Of a DNA stretch of 8,897 bases, positions 1 through 6,725 are shown piece by piece. The DNA comes from a candidate division TA06 bacterium DG_78 (GTDB lineage: Bacteria > Hydrothermota > Tepidihabitantia > SM23-42). A program made the position numbers and the translations under genes. The stretch spans positions 1-8,897 of the forward strand of contig LJNI01000104.1 in NCBI GenBank assembly GCA_001303225.1, read 5' to 3'. Position 1 is the stretch's first letter. Every line of letters begins with the position of its first letter. Below the pieces are notes generated by a model. The model made no database searches, was not told the DNA's origin, and saw only the letters and a program-made list of their open reading frames with translations.

Positions 1-385
1 CATCCTTGTACCAAATCGAATTAGCGATCCGAAAATCGACATCTGAATCAATATCGGTTAATAGTTCTATCAATCCCTGGTACGCCGCATTTACCTCATC
101 GATGGTCATATCATTGAGCTCCAGAGTCTGACACATGGCTATTTGTGTGTTTCCAGCAGCGCCATTGTATGCGATTCCTAACGCCATCGCAATGCTCAGC
201 GGTGATACAAAAATATTTTTGTCGACATCGTGGTTCACAACTTCCTGGAATAGCTTCATCGCGAATCGGTTATCTGCATCAACCAGTTTCATCTCTGTCT
301 CAGTCAATGGTCGCGGAGGTCGATCGCCACAGGCGATGCATGCAATACTGATACACATGATGAGTATAAGTCTAAATTTTGCCAT
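1..385 (-). CDS. Serpin-family lipoprotein (N-terminal part, runs off left edge)
   Basis: Partial gene reading leftward, with about 128 codons visible. The N-terminus has a basic start and hydrophobic stretch ending in IACIACGD, a lipoprotein signal with Cys19 (or Cys16) as the likely lipidated residue. The mature part then shows classic serpin N-terminal motifs: NRFAMKLFQEV near residue 39, NIFVSPLSIAMALG at 57-70 with YNGAAGNT following, and FRIANSIWYKD near the edge. Serpins are suicide inhibitors of serine or cysteine proteases that trap the enzyme through an exposed reactive-centre loop. That loop lies in the missing C-terminal two thirds, so target specificity and inhibitory activity cannot be judged. 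The ATG follows a good GAGAGGTGG ribosome binding site and a TATAAT box about 26 bases upstream. The lipid anchor suggests a periplasmic or surface-facing inhibitor; its side of the membrane is inferred. Family assignment is very secure. Confidence 0.93.
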   Translation of the reverse strand, partial: MAKFRLILIMCISIACIACGDRPPRPLTETEMKLVDADNRFAMKLFQEVVNHDVDKNIFVSPLSIAMALGIAYNGAAGNTQIAMCQTLELNDMTIDEVNAAYQGLIELLTDIDSDVDFRIANSIWYKD

Positions 386-410
386 AATCCACCTCTCTTA
401 TTTCGATACT

Positions 411-416
411 ATTATA
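411..416 (-). promoter_or_regulatory. Candidate -10 box for the serpin gene
   Basis: The minus strand reads TATAAT here, a perfect -10 hexamer ending 25 bases before the serpin ATG, so a short leader of about 20 bases is expected. A TTGTCA hexamer lies upstream at 439-444, but the 22-base spacing is too long for a standard sigma-70 promoter. The true -35 is therefore weak or the promoter depends on an activator. Inferred from hexamer matches only. Confidence 0.4.
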
Positions 417-481
417 CTGATTAACCGTGAGAAAAGTGTGACAACCCAGTGATATTTTAAAAATCTCGGGCTTTGACGTCA

Positions 482-622
482 TTAGTTTCGTTTTACCTGT
501 CTGTTCAGATACTTTGTTTCAACGCCATACAATCCAGCAAGATCTCTATCTATCATTACCTTTAATCCTCTTATCATAAAAATCTTTTGTTCAATTGCTT
601 CGTGAGGAATAAGGTCTTTCAT
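482..622 (-). pseudogene. Truncated ORF6N-domain protein (N-terminal remnant)
   Basis: A 46-codon ORF begins at ATG 620-622 behind an AAGGTGAG ribosome binding site and ends at TAA 482-484. Its product contains IEQKIFMIRGLKVMIDRDLA and then LYGVETKYLNRQVKRN, a near-perfect match to the start of the ORF6N domain (usually IEQKI..IRG.KVMLDRDLA.LYGVETK.LN.QVKRN). This DNA-binding domain is found in phage antirepressors and in many small chromosomal proteins. Full members continue with an IERFP..F-type stretch and are several times longer. Here the frame stops immediately after VKRN, and I see no continuation in the other frames before the serpin gene, so most of the gene has been lost. The intact start and ribosome binding site suggest a recent deletion or a retained mini-protein. 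Family match is strong; whether the stub is expressed is unknown. Confidence 0.8.
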
Positions 623-629
623 AATGCAC

Positions 630-725
630 TCACCTTGTGGTCACAAATTGTGACTCCAAATTTGAAATGCTACTAATGACAAAGTCGGAATGATTATGGT
701 TATAGAAATTAAATACGTGACTCAT
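630..725 (-). CDS. Possible 31-aa small ORF upstream of the ORF6N remnant
   Basis: ATG at 723-725 is preceded by GGAGGG at suitable spacing and the frame runs 31 codons to TGA at 630-632, seven bases before the ORF6N ATG. A TATAGT hexamer at 748-753 on the same strand could be its -10 box. The peptide (starts MSHVFNFYNHNHSDFV) resembles nothing I recognise and has no signal peptide or membrane segment. It could be a leader peptide coupled to the ORF6N gene, an old gene scrap, or chance. The palindromic site at 640-654 lies inside it, so coding and operator roles would overlap. The main support is the ribosome binding site. Confidence 0.25.
   Translation of the reverse strand: MSHVFNFYNHNHSDFVISSISNLESQFVTTR
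635..654. promoter_or_regulatory. Palindromic operator-like site before the ORF6N remnant
   Basis: Bases 640-654 form a perfect inverted repeat, GTCACAA-A-TTGTGAC. A third half-site, TTGTG at 635-639, faces CACAA at 642-646, giving three alternating TTGTG/CACAA half-sites in 20 bases. The array ends 12 bases before the ORF6N start codon, where a bound repressor would block transcription or translation. Autoregulation by the ORF6N protein is one possibility, but the regulator cannot be named from sequence. Confidence 0.45.
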
Positions 726-753
726 GTTAATCGCCCTCCGGTCGATTACTATA

Positions 754-779
754 CACTAAACAGTATGCACTAAGCAGTA
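754..779. repeat. Pair of 12-base direct repeats, CACTAARCAGTA
   Basis: CACTAAACAGTA (754-765) and CACTAAGCAGTA (768-779) differ at one base and are separated by two bases, giving a 14-base period. They lie just after the clpC stop codon and overlap the hairpin described at 758-786, so part of the repetition could be a by-product of the stem or the reverse. Such spacing could also suit a tandem regulator site. Confidence 0.5.
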
Positions 780-786
780 CTGGTTT
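758..786 (-). terminator. Bulged hairpin just downstream of clpC, possible terminator
   Basis: On the minus strand the transcript would fold AAAC-(C)-AGTA-(C)-TGC with loop TTAGT and closing GCA-TACT-GTTT. That is 11 base pairs with two single-C bulges, starting one base after the clpC stop codon. It ends in only three Ts, so it is a weak intrinsic terminator at best. Position supports a role in ending clpC transcription; the T-poor tail argues against efficient release. Confidence 0.35.
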
Positions 787-787
787 C

Positions 788-3280
788 TTATAATATTATG
801 TTCAAAAGATAGCCTAATGTCAAGACACACGGTGACACTAAGGGAATTGCGTAAGGAATAATGCGTAAGGTATAGATGAACAGTGATTGCCACGGCAACA
901 GTGTTGCCTCGATATCGGCGTTTATATGGGAGGTTTTCTTAAATTTTGCTGCGATGATGTTTTTGGAGAGCGGGTTTTCGATGAGTCGTTGGATTGCTCG
1001 ACGCAGGGGTCGTGCACCGTACACTGGATCAAACCCCTCGTGCGCAAGGAAATCTTTTACCTTCTCACTAAACTCAATGGTATACCCGTGCTCTTTAATA
1101 TTTTTCTCGACCTTTTTGAGTTCGAGTTCAACAATATCTTTGATCTCTTCAAAACCTAACGGTTTAAATACAATAATTTCATCGACACGGTTCAAAAATT
1201 CTGGTTTCACATTTCTCTGCAAAATCTCGACAACATCTTTTTTTGTCTCTTCATAATCAAATGTTTCATTCTTCAGACCTTCGGTAATAATATCACTGCC
1301 AAGATTCGATGTCATAATAACAATGGTATTTTTAAAATCGACTGTCCTTCCCTGTCCATCAGTCAGCCTGCCGTCATCGAGCAATTGCAACAAAATATTA
1401 AAAACATCTGGATGTGCCTTTTCAAACTCGTCAAATAAGATGACCCGGTATGGTCTGCGTCTCACCGCCTCGGTAAGCTGTCCGCCCTCTTCAAAACCCA
1501 CATAGCCAGGTGGTGCGCCGATCAGTCTCGAGACTGTGTGCTTTTCCTGATATTCGGTCATATCAATGCGCACCATTGCCTCTTCAGTATCGAAGAGAAA
1601 CTCGGCGAGTGATTTTGCGAGCTCGGTCTTCCCAACACCGGTCGGACCCAGGAATATGAATGAACCGATCGGTCGTTTCGGGTCTTTCAATCCGGCGCGC
1701 GAACGTCTGATCGCATCGCTCACTGCGATGACTGCATCGTTCTGGTCAATGAGTCGTTGGTGAATCCGCTCTTCCATTTTCAGGAGTTTATCCATCTCAG
1801 ACTCGACCATGCGTGACACAGGAATCCCTGTCCACAGCGAAATGAGGTGTGCAATGTCTTCTTCGGTTATCTTATCGTCGATGCCGCGCTGTTTCATCCA
1901 TGCAGATTTCTTCTCTCTGTACTCTCTCTGTAATCGTTCAGATTCGTCTCTCAACTCAGCTGCTTTCTCGTAATTGCGCATATCGACTGCTTGTTTGCCT
2001 TCTTGGTTGAGACGGTCTAACTTTTTTTCCATTTGTTTGAGTTCGTCAGGCATTGAGTAAATCTCGATGCGGGCGCGCGCACACGCCTCATCGATTAAAT
2101 CGATTGCCTTATCAGGAAGAAAACGGTCGGTAATGTACCGATCAGAAAGTTTTGCTGCTGCACTAATCGCACTGTCGTCAATCACGACGCCGTGGTGCGA
2201 TTCATACCTGCTCTTTAATCCTTTTAAGATTGCAATGGTATCTTCGATCGAGGGTTCTTTCACAAAGACCGGTGCAAATCTCCGTTCGAGGGCAGCATCC
2301 TTTTCAATGTGTTTACGATACTCATTGAGGGTCGTCGCACCGATACACTGGAGTTCGCCACGTGCCAAGGCAGGTTTGAGCATATTCGAGGCATCGATTG
2401 CGCCTTCAGCTGCGCCAGCACCGACAATCGTGTGTAATTCATCGATGAAGAGGATAATCTCTCCCTTGCCCTTTTTGATCTCATCCATTACTGCTTTGAG
2501 ACGGTCTTCGAATTCACCGCGGTACTTAGAACCAGCAACTAAGGCACCCATATCTAAGGCAAGGATTCTCTTGTCTTTGAGAATCTCCGGTACATTTTTC
2601 TCGACAATCTTTTGCGCTAACCCTTCGACGATTGCGGTCTTACCGACACCGGCATCACCGATGAGTACTGGATTGTTCTTTGTTCTGCGCGAGAGCACCT
2701 GAACGACTCGCTTAACTTCACTATCTCTACCAATCACCGGATCGAGTTTTCCCTGTTTTGCCAGAGCTGTGATGTCGCGTGCGAAACGCTCTAATGCCAT
2801 GTACTTGTTCTCAGCATCTTGATCAGTCACCCGCTGTGAACCGCGAATCAATTGTAATGCCTGGTATATTTTTTCTCTGGTAATGCCGAACTCTTTCAAA
2901 ATTTTTGCGGTCTCGCCTTCACGCTCTTCCGTAATTGCCAAGAGCATATGTTCACAACCAGCATACTCGTCTTTCATGCGCTCTGCCTCGAGCCGTGTCT
3001 GGGTGAGCAATTTCTTTGCCCGCGGTGTGATATACATTTGAGCAGTAGTTCCACCATACACCTTTGGCCGAAGTTCGAGCGATGATGCGAGACGGCGCTC
3101 AATAACATTCGGCATAATATCGATACGCTGCAGAATTTTCGGTACGAGTCCATCTTCCTGCTTTAACAAAGCAAGAAAGATGTGCTCAGTATCTAACTCT
3201 TGCTGGTTATATTCATCGAGCGTCTCCTGAGCAATGGCTAATGCCTCTTGTGCTTTCTGTGTAAATTTATCGTATCTCAT
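788..3280 (-). CDS. clpC: ClpC-type AAA+ unfoldase, apparent loss of ClpP loop, aberrant C-terminus
   Basis: 830-residue Hsp100 ATPase that threads proteins through a hexameric pore in the cytoplasm. Domains in order: double Clp_N repeat (about 5-145); first AAA module with Walker A GDAGVGKT (208-215), Walker B ILFIDE (276-281) and arginine finger ALERRF; a short middle domain with UVR-like [13 protein letters not shown] (434-446), as in ClpC and unlike the long ClpB coiled coil; second AAA module with Walker A GPTGVGKT (545-552), Walker B VILFDE (613-618), FLNRVDE and GARPL. The segment after MTSNLGS (656-662) is about six residues shorter than in ClpC and lacks the VGF/IGL tripeptide that docks ClpP. 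The last 39 residues are a hydrophobic run unlike the family and look frameshifted. ATG 3278-3280 ([11 protein letters not shown]) matches the family start; a TTG ten codons upstream is also open but adds unrelated residues. No clear ribosome binding site is seen. clpB is a less likely name. Confidence 0.9.
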   Translation of the reverse strand: MRYDKFTQKAQEALAIAQETLDEYNQQELDTEHIFLALLKQEDGLVPKILQRIDIMPNVIERRLASSLELRPKVYGGTTAQMYITPRAKKLLTQTRLEAERMKDEYAGCEHMLLAITEEREGETAKILKEFGITREKIYQALQLIRGSQRVTDQDAENKYMALERFARDITALAKQGKLDPVIGRDSEVKRVVQVLSRRTKNNPVLIGDAGVGKTAIVEGLAQKIVEKNVPEILKDKRILALDMGALVAGSKYRGEFEDRLKAVMDEIKKGKGEIILFIDELHTIVGAGAAEGAIDASNMLKPALARGELQCIGATTLNEYRKHIEKDAALERRFAPVFVKEPSIEDTIAILKGLKSRYESHHGVVIDDSAISAAAKLSDRYITDRFLPDKAIDLIDEACARARIEIYSMPDELKQMEKKLDRLNQEGKQAVDMRNYEKAAELRDESERLQREYREKKSAWMKQRGIDDKITEEDIAHLISLWTGIPVSRMVESEMDKLLKMEERIHQRLIDQNDAVIAVSDAIRRSRAGLKDPKRPIGSFIFLGPTGVGKTELAKSLAEFLFDTEEAMVRIDMTEYQEKHTVSRLIGAPPGYVGFEEGGQLTEAVRRRPYRVILFDEFEKAHPDVFNILLQLLDDGRLTDGQGRTVDFKNTIVIMTSNLGSDIITEGLKNETFDYEETKKDVVEILQRNVKPEFLNRVDEIIVFKPLGFEEIKDIVELELKKVEKNIKEHGYTIEFSEKVKDFLAHEGFDPVYGARPLRRAIQRLIENPLSKNIIAAKFKKTSHINADIEATLLPWQSLFIYTLRIIPYAIPLVSPCVLTLGYLLNIIL

Positions 3281-3334
3281 TACGATATTTAGACACAATT
3301 TTATGAACAAAAGTTTATCTCAATTACTTAAGTC

Positions 3335-3362
3335 TTGATTTTATTATATTTCAGCATATAAT
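3335..3362 (+). promoter_or_regulatory. Candidate promoter of the small lipoprotein gene
   Basis: TTGATT (3335-3340), a 16-base spacer and a perfect TATAAT (3357-3362) predict a transcription start near 3369 and a very short leader carrying the AAGGAA ribosome binding site (3371-3376) before ATG 3381. The hexamers lie within and beside those of the divergent clpC promoter. Confidence 0.5.
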
Positions 3363-3371
3363 ATATATTAA
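3343..3371 (-). promoter_or_regulatory. Candidate clpC promoter
   Basis: The minus strand shows TTAATA (3366-3371) as a partial -35, a 17-base spacer and a perfect TATAAT -10 (3343-3348). Transcription would begin near 3336 and leave a leader of about 55 bases before the clpC ATG at 3280. It overlaps the promoter candidate for the opposite gene, so the two may compete. The region is very AT-rich, which raises the chance of random matches. No CIRCE element or CtsR-like repeat was seen. Confidence 0.4.
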
Positions 3372-3380
3372 GGAAAGCAT

Positions 3381-3920
3381 ATGAAAAAATGGATACTGTT
3401 ATTATTGTCAATTGTATTCTTTGTGAGCTGTGAAGGAGATGCATCCCTCCCGAAACATACGCCACAGCATGAAGTCGAACAGATCGCACTCAATTTCGTT
3501 CGCGATGTGAAAAACAATGTGTATACTAACCAGAGTTACTATTTCGTTGCAGACTCAGAATTCATTGCTGACGATCGCGAATTCTACTTTCGCAGGTTAG
3601 AAAAATTTATAAAAAACAATGCGTGGGACCTTTACTTCACTGCCATTGATATTTACGATGGTCAGGAACTTACTTCAGACGTCATCCTAAGGGCAAAATC
3701 AGGTGATATCGTCATCTTTTGCGTAAATTACTGGAATGACACACAGCGGTGGGAACTCGATGCCTATGAATTCCCCGGGTTAACGTTCTACAGACCAGAT
3801 GACCAATCGTATGAAGACTATGTAAAACAGCTGATTGCCGAAGCAAAGGACGTGGGTGTGGAATATTCGCAGCGACAAACAATAGGTAATCAGGGTACCT
3901 ACTATATCGAGTATCAGTAA
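3381..3920 (+). CDS. Small lipoprotein of unknown function
   Basis: 179 residues. The N-terminus MKKWILLLLSIVFFVSC is a textbook lipoprotein signal with Cys17 as the lipid site. The mature protein has an early helix (HEVEQIALNFVRDVKNNVY) followed by alternating aromatic-rich strands such as YYFVADSEFIA, DLYFTAIDIYDG and DIVIFCVNYWND. A helix followed by curved strands recalls NTF2-like periplasmic lipoproteins, but I cannot name a family. The ATG follows AAGGAA at good spacing. The gene is divergent from clpC and 84 bases ahead of pgsB, which has its own promoter candidate, so it is probably not a fixed part of the pgs operon although read-through is possible. No strong terminator is visible after it. 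That it is a lipoprotein is secure; its function is not known. Confidence 0.82.
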   Translation: MKKWILLLLSIVFFVSCEGDASLPKHTPQHEVEQIALNFVRDVKNNVYTNQSYYFVADSEFIADDREFYFRRLEKFIKNNAWDLYFTAIDIYDGQELTSDVILRAKSGDIVIFCVNYWNDTQRWELDAYEFPGLTFYRPDDQSYEDYVKQLIAEAKDVGVEYSQRQTIGNQGTYYIEYQ

Positions 3921-3926
3921 TTTCGT

Positions 3927-3942
3927 TTATCGATTATCGATT
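3927..3942. repeat. Tandem TTATCGA repeat forming an ATCGAT-T-ATCGAT palindrome
   Basis: TTATCGA occurs twice in a row (3927-3933, 3934-3940), and the same bases form the 13-base inverted repeat ATCGAT-T-ATCGAT (3929-3941). It lies in the short gap between the lipoprotein gene and the pgsB promoter candidate, about 26 bases upstream of its -35 box, where an activator site would fit. AT-rich palindromes this short can arise by chance. Confidence 0.3.
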
Positions 3943-3967
3943 CACATAGGTATGCGTATGAACATTC

Positions 3968-3996
3968 TTGATAGCAGTCGTAAATCTTCTTATAGT
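3968..3996 (+). promoter_or_regulatory. Near-consensus promoter immediately before pgsB
   Basis: TTGATA (3968-3973), an exact 17-base spacer and TATAGT (3991-3996) match the sigma-70 consensus at five of six positions in each box. The predicted start falls around 4003-4005, on or just before the pgsB ATG at 4005. No Shine-Dalgarno sequence precedes that ATG, which fits a leaderless transcript. An alternative reading is a tiny ORF from ATG 3952 to TGA 4008 overlapping the pgsB start. Confidence 0.5.
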
Positions 3997-4004
3997 AACG
4001 GGCG

Positions 4005-5180
4005 ATGATACTTTCAGGTGTCTACGCAGTAGTGATACTGCTCCTCTTGTTTCTCATCTACTTCCGTATCGAAAAAGTACACCACCAAAAAAATATCACC
4101 TCAATCCCAATTCGTATCTGGGTGAATGGTACTCGGGGAAAGTCGTCTGTGACGAGACTCATTGGAGCAGGATTGAGAGCAACAGGGACAAAGGTCATCG
4201 CGAAAACGACCGGAACCATGGCGCGATTTATCACAAAGAATGATTTTGAACTACCTGTGCTTCGCTTAGGTAAAGCAAACATCAAAGAGCAGATTAGTAT
4301 TTTGAAAATGGCGGCAAAGGATAAACCAGATGCTGTCGTACTTGAATGTATGGCATTGCGTCCAGACCTCCAGTGGACTGAGTCGATAAAGATCGTACAG
4401 CCGACTGTTGTGATCATCACCAATGTACGCGCCGACCACCTCGATGTTATGGGACCAACTATCAAGGACATAGCAAAAACTTTCATCAATGTAGTACCTG
4501 ATAATTGCCGAGTGTTTACGACAACATCTCATATTTTTGATGATTGTGCAAAAACAGTGAACCGTAAAAACATAAAAATTTCTTTTTCTGATGCTGCAGC
4601 TATTTCAGACAGTATCATGAAAAAATTTTCATACATTGAACATAAAGAGAATGTTGCCTTAGCCCTTGATGTGTGTGAGTACTTTGGTATCGATAAAAAA
4701 AATGCACTAAAAGAAATGTACCACGCACATCCTGATCCGGGTGTCTTACAGAAATACGTTATTAATTTTGCGGGCAAGCGGTGCACATTCATATATGCCA
4801 TGGCAGTGAATGATCCTGATTCGACCCATCGTATCTGGCAGACAATTGATAAAGGTTTTCCAGAAATCGCTGTTCTCATTAATTGCCGTAGTGATCGGAT
4901 TGACCGTTCAATCCAGCTCGCTGGATTGGTTACAAAACATCTTACAGCACATAAATACATTCTCACCGGTGCCGGAACAGACATCATGAAGAGAATTATG
5001 GTAAAAACAATCGATAAAAATTGCATTCTCGATAGTGGAAATAGAGAACCACACCAGGTCTATGATACCATAGGCAATTTTATTGCTGATAATTCCTTGA
5101 TTTTTGCGATAGGCAATACTGTTGGCTATGGTGAACAGCTCATTGCAGAATTTTTGAAACACGAGGAGAACACATGTTAA
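4005..5180 (+). CDS. pgsB: Poly-gamma-glutamate synthase subunit PgsB/CapB
   Basis: 391 residues, close to the 393 of the Bacillus subtilis protein. PgsB/CapB is an ATP-dependent ligase related to the Mur ligases. With PgsC it activates the growing chain and adds glutamate through gamma-amide bonds at the inner membrane. Visible features: an N-terminal membrane anchor (about 4-20, ILLLLFLIYF), the P-loop NGTRGKSSVTR (41-51), the acidic VLECMALRP block (112-120), and TNVRADHLDVMG (139-150), which corresponds to the Mur-ligase magnesium and ATP region. No large C-terminal Mur ligase domain is present, as expected for this family. The gene overlaps pgsC by 7 bases. The start is the ATG at 4005, right behind a strong promoter and without a ribosome binding site. 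All key motifs look intact. Assignment is secure; the polymer made (D- or L-glutamate, free or anchored) cannot be read from sequence. Confidence 0.93.
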   Translation: MILSGVYAVVILLLLFLIYFRIEKVHHQKNITSIPIRIWVNGTRGKSSVTRLIGAGLRATGTKVIAKTTGTMARFITKNDFELPVLRLGKANIKEQISILKMAAKDKPDAVVLECMALRPDLQWTESIKIVQPTVVIITNVRADHLDVMGPTIKDIAKTFINVVPDNCRVFTTTSHIFDDCAKTVNRKNIKISFSDAAAISDSIMKKFSYIEHKENVALALDVCEYFGIDKKNALKEMYHAHPDPGVLQKYVINFAGKRCTFIYAMAVNDPDSTHRIWQTIDKGFPEIAVLINCRSDRIDRSIQLAGLVTKHLTAHKYILTGAGTDIMKRIMVKTIDKNCILDSGNREPHQVYDTIGNFIADNSLIFAIGNTVGYGEQLIAEFLKHEENTC

Positions 5181-5623
5181 TCGAAGCAATTGGCATCGGA
5201 ATGTTTTTGAGTCTCATTCTCACTGAGACGATCGGTCTGGCAGCTGGTGGGATTGTCGTACCTGGCTATATCGCTTTAACACTGCATAATCCTGCGCAAG
5301 TACTCAGTACGATTATTATTGGGATTATCACTTTTTTAATTGTCAAACTGCTCGCCTCTTACATTATCTTATACGGTCGGAGATTGCTCATCGTATCGAT
5401 ACTCATTGGTTATCTGCTCGCATACTTTACTAAAATTTCACCAGCGCTTACATTAAACGCGCTCAATTTCAACATAGAAACGATAGGTTTTGTCATTCCT
5501 GGACTGATTGCCTATTGGATTGCGCGACAGGGAATTTTCCAGACTGTTGCTGCGATGGTAATCGTGTCGACCCTGGTGCGTTTGATATTGATCATTGTTC
5601 ATAATGGAGTGGTGACATCATGA
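5174..5623 (+). CDS. pgsC: Poly-gamma-glutamate synthase membrane subunit PgsC/CapC
   Basis: 149 residues, the normal length for PgsC/CapC. Almost the whole protein is hydrophobic, with about four or five membrane segments: 4-30 with the family-typical ETIGLAAGGIVVPGYIAL, about 43-67, 70-85, 101-115 and 121-143. PgsC forms the membrane part of the synthase with PgsB and is thought to take part in polymer synthesis and passage through the inner membrane. ATG 5174 sits behind GAGGAG and overlaps the end of pgsB by 7 bases. The TGA overlaps the next start as ATGA, so translation of the three genes is probably coupled. Pairing with PgsB makes the assignment very secure. Confidence 0.93.
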   Translation: MLIEAIGIGMFLSLILTETIGLAAGGIVVPGYIALTLHNPAQVLSTIIIGIITFLIVKLLASYIILYGRRLLIVSILIGYLLAYFTKISPALTLNALNFNIETIGFVIPGLIAYWIARQGIFQTVAAMVIVSTLVRLILIIVHNGVVTS

Positions 5624-6711
5624 AACTCCGTGAAGGTAAAATATCAAATATCCCGCTCTTAATCGTCACGATCATCACGCTTGTTTTTATTACCCTCGAA
5701 TTAAACTCTAAAACACGGGTTAAGACTGCATATTTTGACGAAAAGGTTCGTGCTGCAGAACTGACCCTACGCGCGTATGGTGTCATTAAAGAAATGGTAG
5801 ATCGACTCAACATCCCGATTGACCAGATAAACGATCCGAACGGTACTGGTCTTATTGGCATGCAGTACTCACCAATCACTACGGAACGAGGCGACCTCAA
5901 TGCCAAACTTACTTCGACCAATCCGAATTTTGCTGCGCTGATTGTTCAATTACTCAAGGAATCCGGCGTCGAGCAAGATGATATTATTGCAGTATCTTTT
6001 ACCGGTTCTTTCCCGGGTTTAAACATTGCAGTATTGAGTGCCCTTAAGACACTAAAATTAAAACCGATCATCATAACATCGGTCAGCTCATCAATGTGGG
6101 GAGCAAATTATCCTCAATTAACCTATTTAGATATGGAAAAAGAGCTGCGCGATAGGGGAATCTTCGATTATCAATCGATATATGCATCAATCGGTGGCGA
6201 AGATGATATTGGCAGGGGAATGAGTCCTGAAGGACGAGAAATTATTGAAGCTGCTATGAGAAGGAACAATGTATTGATGCTCGAGGCAGCAAATTTGACT
6301 GAGTCGATTCAAAAACGATGTGAAATTTACACTGCCAGTGGCAAACCCAGAATATTTATTAATGTAGGCGGTGGTTCGGCTGCGTTAGAAGGTTGGGATA
6401 TTCCCTCGGGCTACATACGACCATTTGAAATAAAATCAGGACAGGGTCTTATCGCTCAGTTTTCCAAATCACACGTGCCGGTGATCAATGTGGTCGATGT
6501 CAATCATCTCGCTGAAAAATATCGTTTACCAATCACACCGATTCCTTTGCCAGAAATCGGCGAAGACAATTTATATTATCAAATGAGATATTCAGTGAAT
6601 CAGGCGATTGTCTACACAATTTTCCTGGCAATACTGCTTTTTTTTATATTACGCTTCGACATTGATTATTATTTGAGAAAACTATTTTTAACATCGCAAA
6701 AAAATAATTAG
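5620..6711 (+). CDS. pgsW: Poly-gamma-glutamate system protein (PgsW type)
   Basis: 363 residues. One membrane segment at each end (about 11-28 and 329-346) holds a large soluble domain between them. That domain carries VSFTGSFPGLNIAVLSAL (125-142), a TSVSSSMWGANYP stretch (153-165) and a glycine-rich NVGGGSAALEGW motif (248-259). I recognise this as the family found beside pgsB and pgsC homologues in several non-Bacillus lineages and named poly-gamma-glutamate system protein (TIGR04332 as I recall it). Its biochemical role is not established; the glycine-rich loops suggest a nucleotide- or substrate-binding fold, which is inference. With both ends in the membrane, the core is probably on the periplasmic side. 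It starts in the ATGA overlap with pgsC and ends 14 bases before the next ATG. It may stand in for PgsA/CapA, which is not present in this window. Confidence 0.82.
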   Translation: MKLREGKISNIPLLIVTIITLVFITLELNSKTRVKTAYFDEKVRAAELTLRAYGVIKEMVDRLNIPIDQINDPNGTGLIGMQYSPITTERGDLNAKLTSTNPNFAALIVQLLKESGVEQDDIIAVSFTGSFPGLNIAVLSALKTLKLKPIIITSVSSSMWGANYPQLTYLDMEKELRDRGIFDYQSIYASIGGEDDIGRGMSPEGREIIEAAMRRNNVLMLEAANLTESIQKRCEIYTASGKPRIFINVGGGSAALEGWDIPSGYIRPFEIKSGQGLIAQFSKSHVPVINVVDVNHLAEKYRLPITPIPLPEIGEDNLYYQMRYSVNQAIVYTIFLAILLFFILRFDIDYYLRKLFLTSQKNN

Positions 6712-6713
6712 TT

Positions 6714-6720
6714 AAGGAGG
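6714..6720 (+). promoter_or_regulatory. Strong ribosome binding site that sets the start at 6726
   Basis: AAGGAGG is a full Shine-Dalgarno match five bases before ATG 6726. A TTG at 6723 in the same frame would be only two bases away, so the ATG is the real start. Confidence 0.75.
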
Positions 6721-6725
6721 TATTG

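Noticed and set aside
135..452. Open frame of about 105 codons on the plus strand
   Set aside because: It lies antisense to the serpin gene, whose family motifs are unmistakable; its translation has no recognisable features.
372..484. Reading frame on the minus strand starting ATGACGTCAAAGCCC between the ORF6N remnant and the serpin
   Set aside because: It has no ribosome binding site, shows no ORF6N similarity that would continue the remnant, and runs into the serpin start in another frame.
2067..2702. Long open frame (211 codons) on the plus strand inside clpC
   Set aside because: It is the antisense shadow of the conserved first AAA module; no ribosome binding site and low-complexity Ser/Ala-rich product.
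788..3280. Calling this gene clpB
   Set aside because: The middle domain is short with a UVR-like motif, not the long ClpB coiled coil; only the missing ClpP loop is ClpB-like.
3281..3310. Longer clpC start at a TTG ten codons upstream
   Set aside because: The extra MFIKLCLNIV residues are unlike any Clp N-terminus, while [11 protein letters not shown] fits the family exactly.
4058..5189. Several minus-strand open frames across pgsB
   Set aside because: They are antisense to a clear PgsB coding sequence with intact motifs and lack ribosome binding sites.
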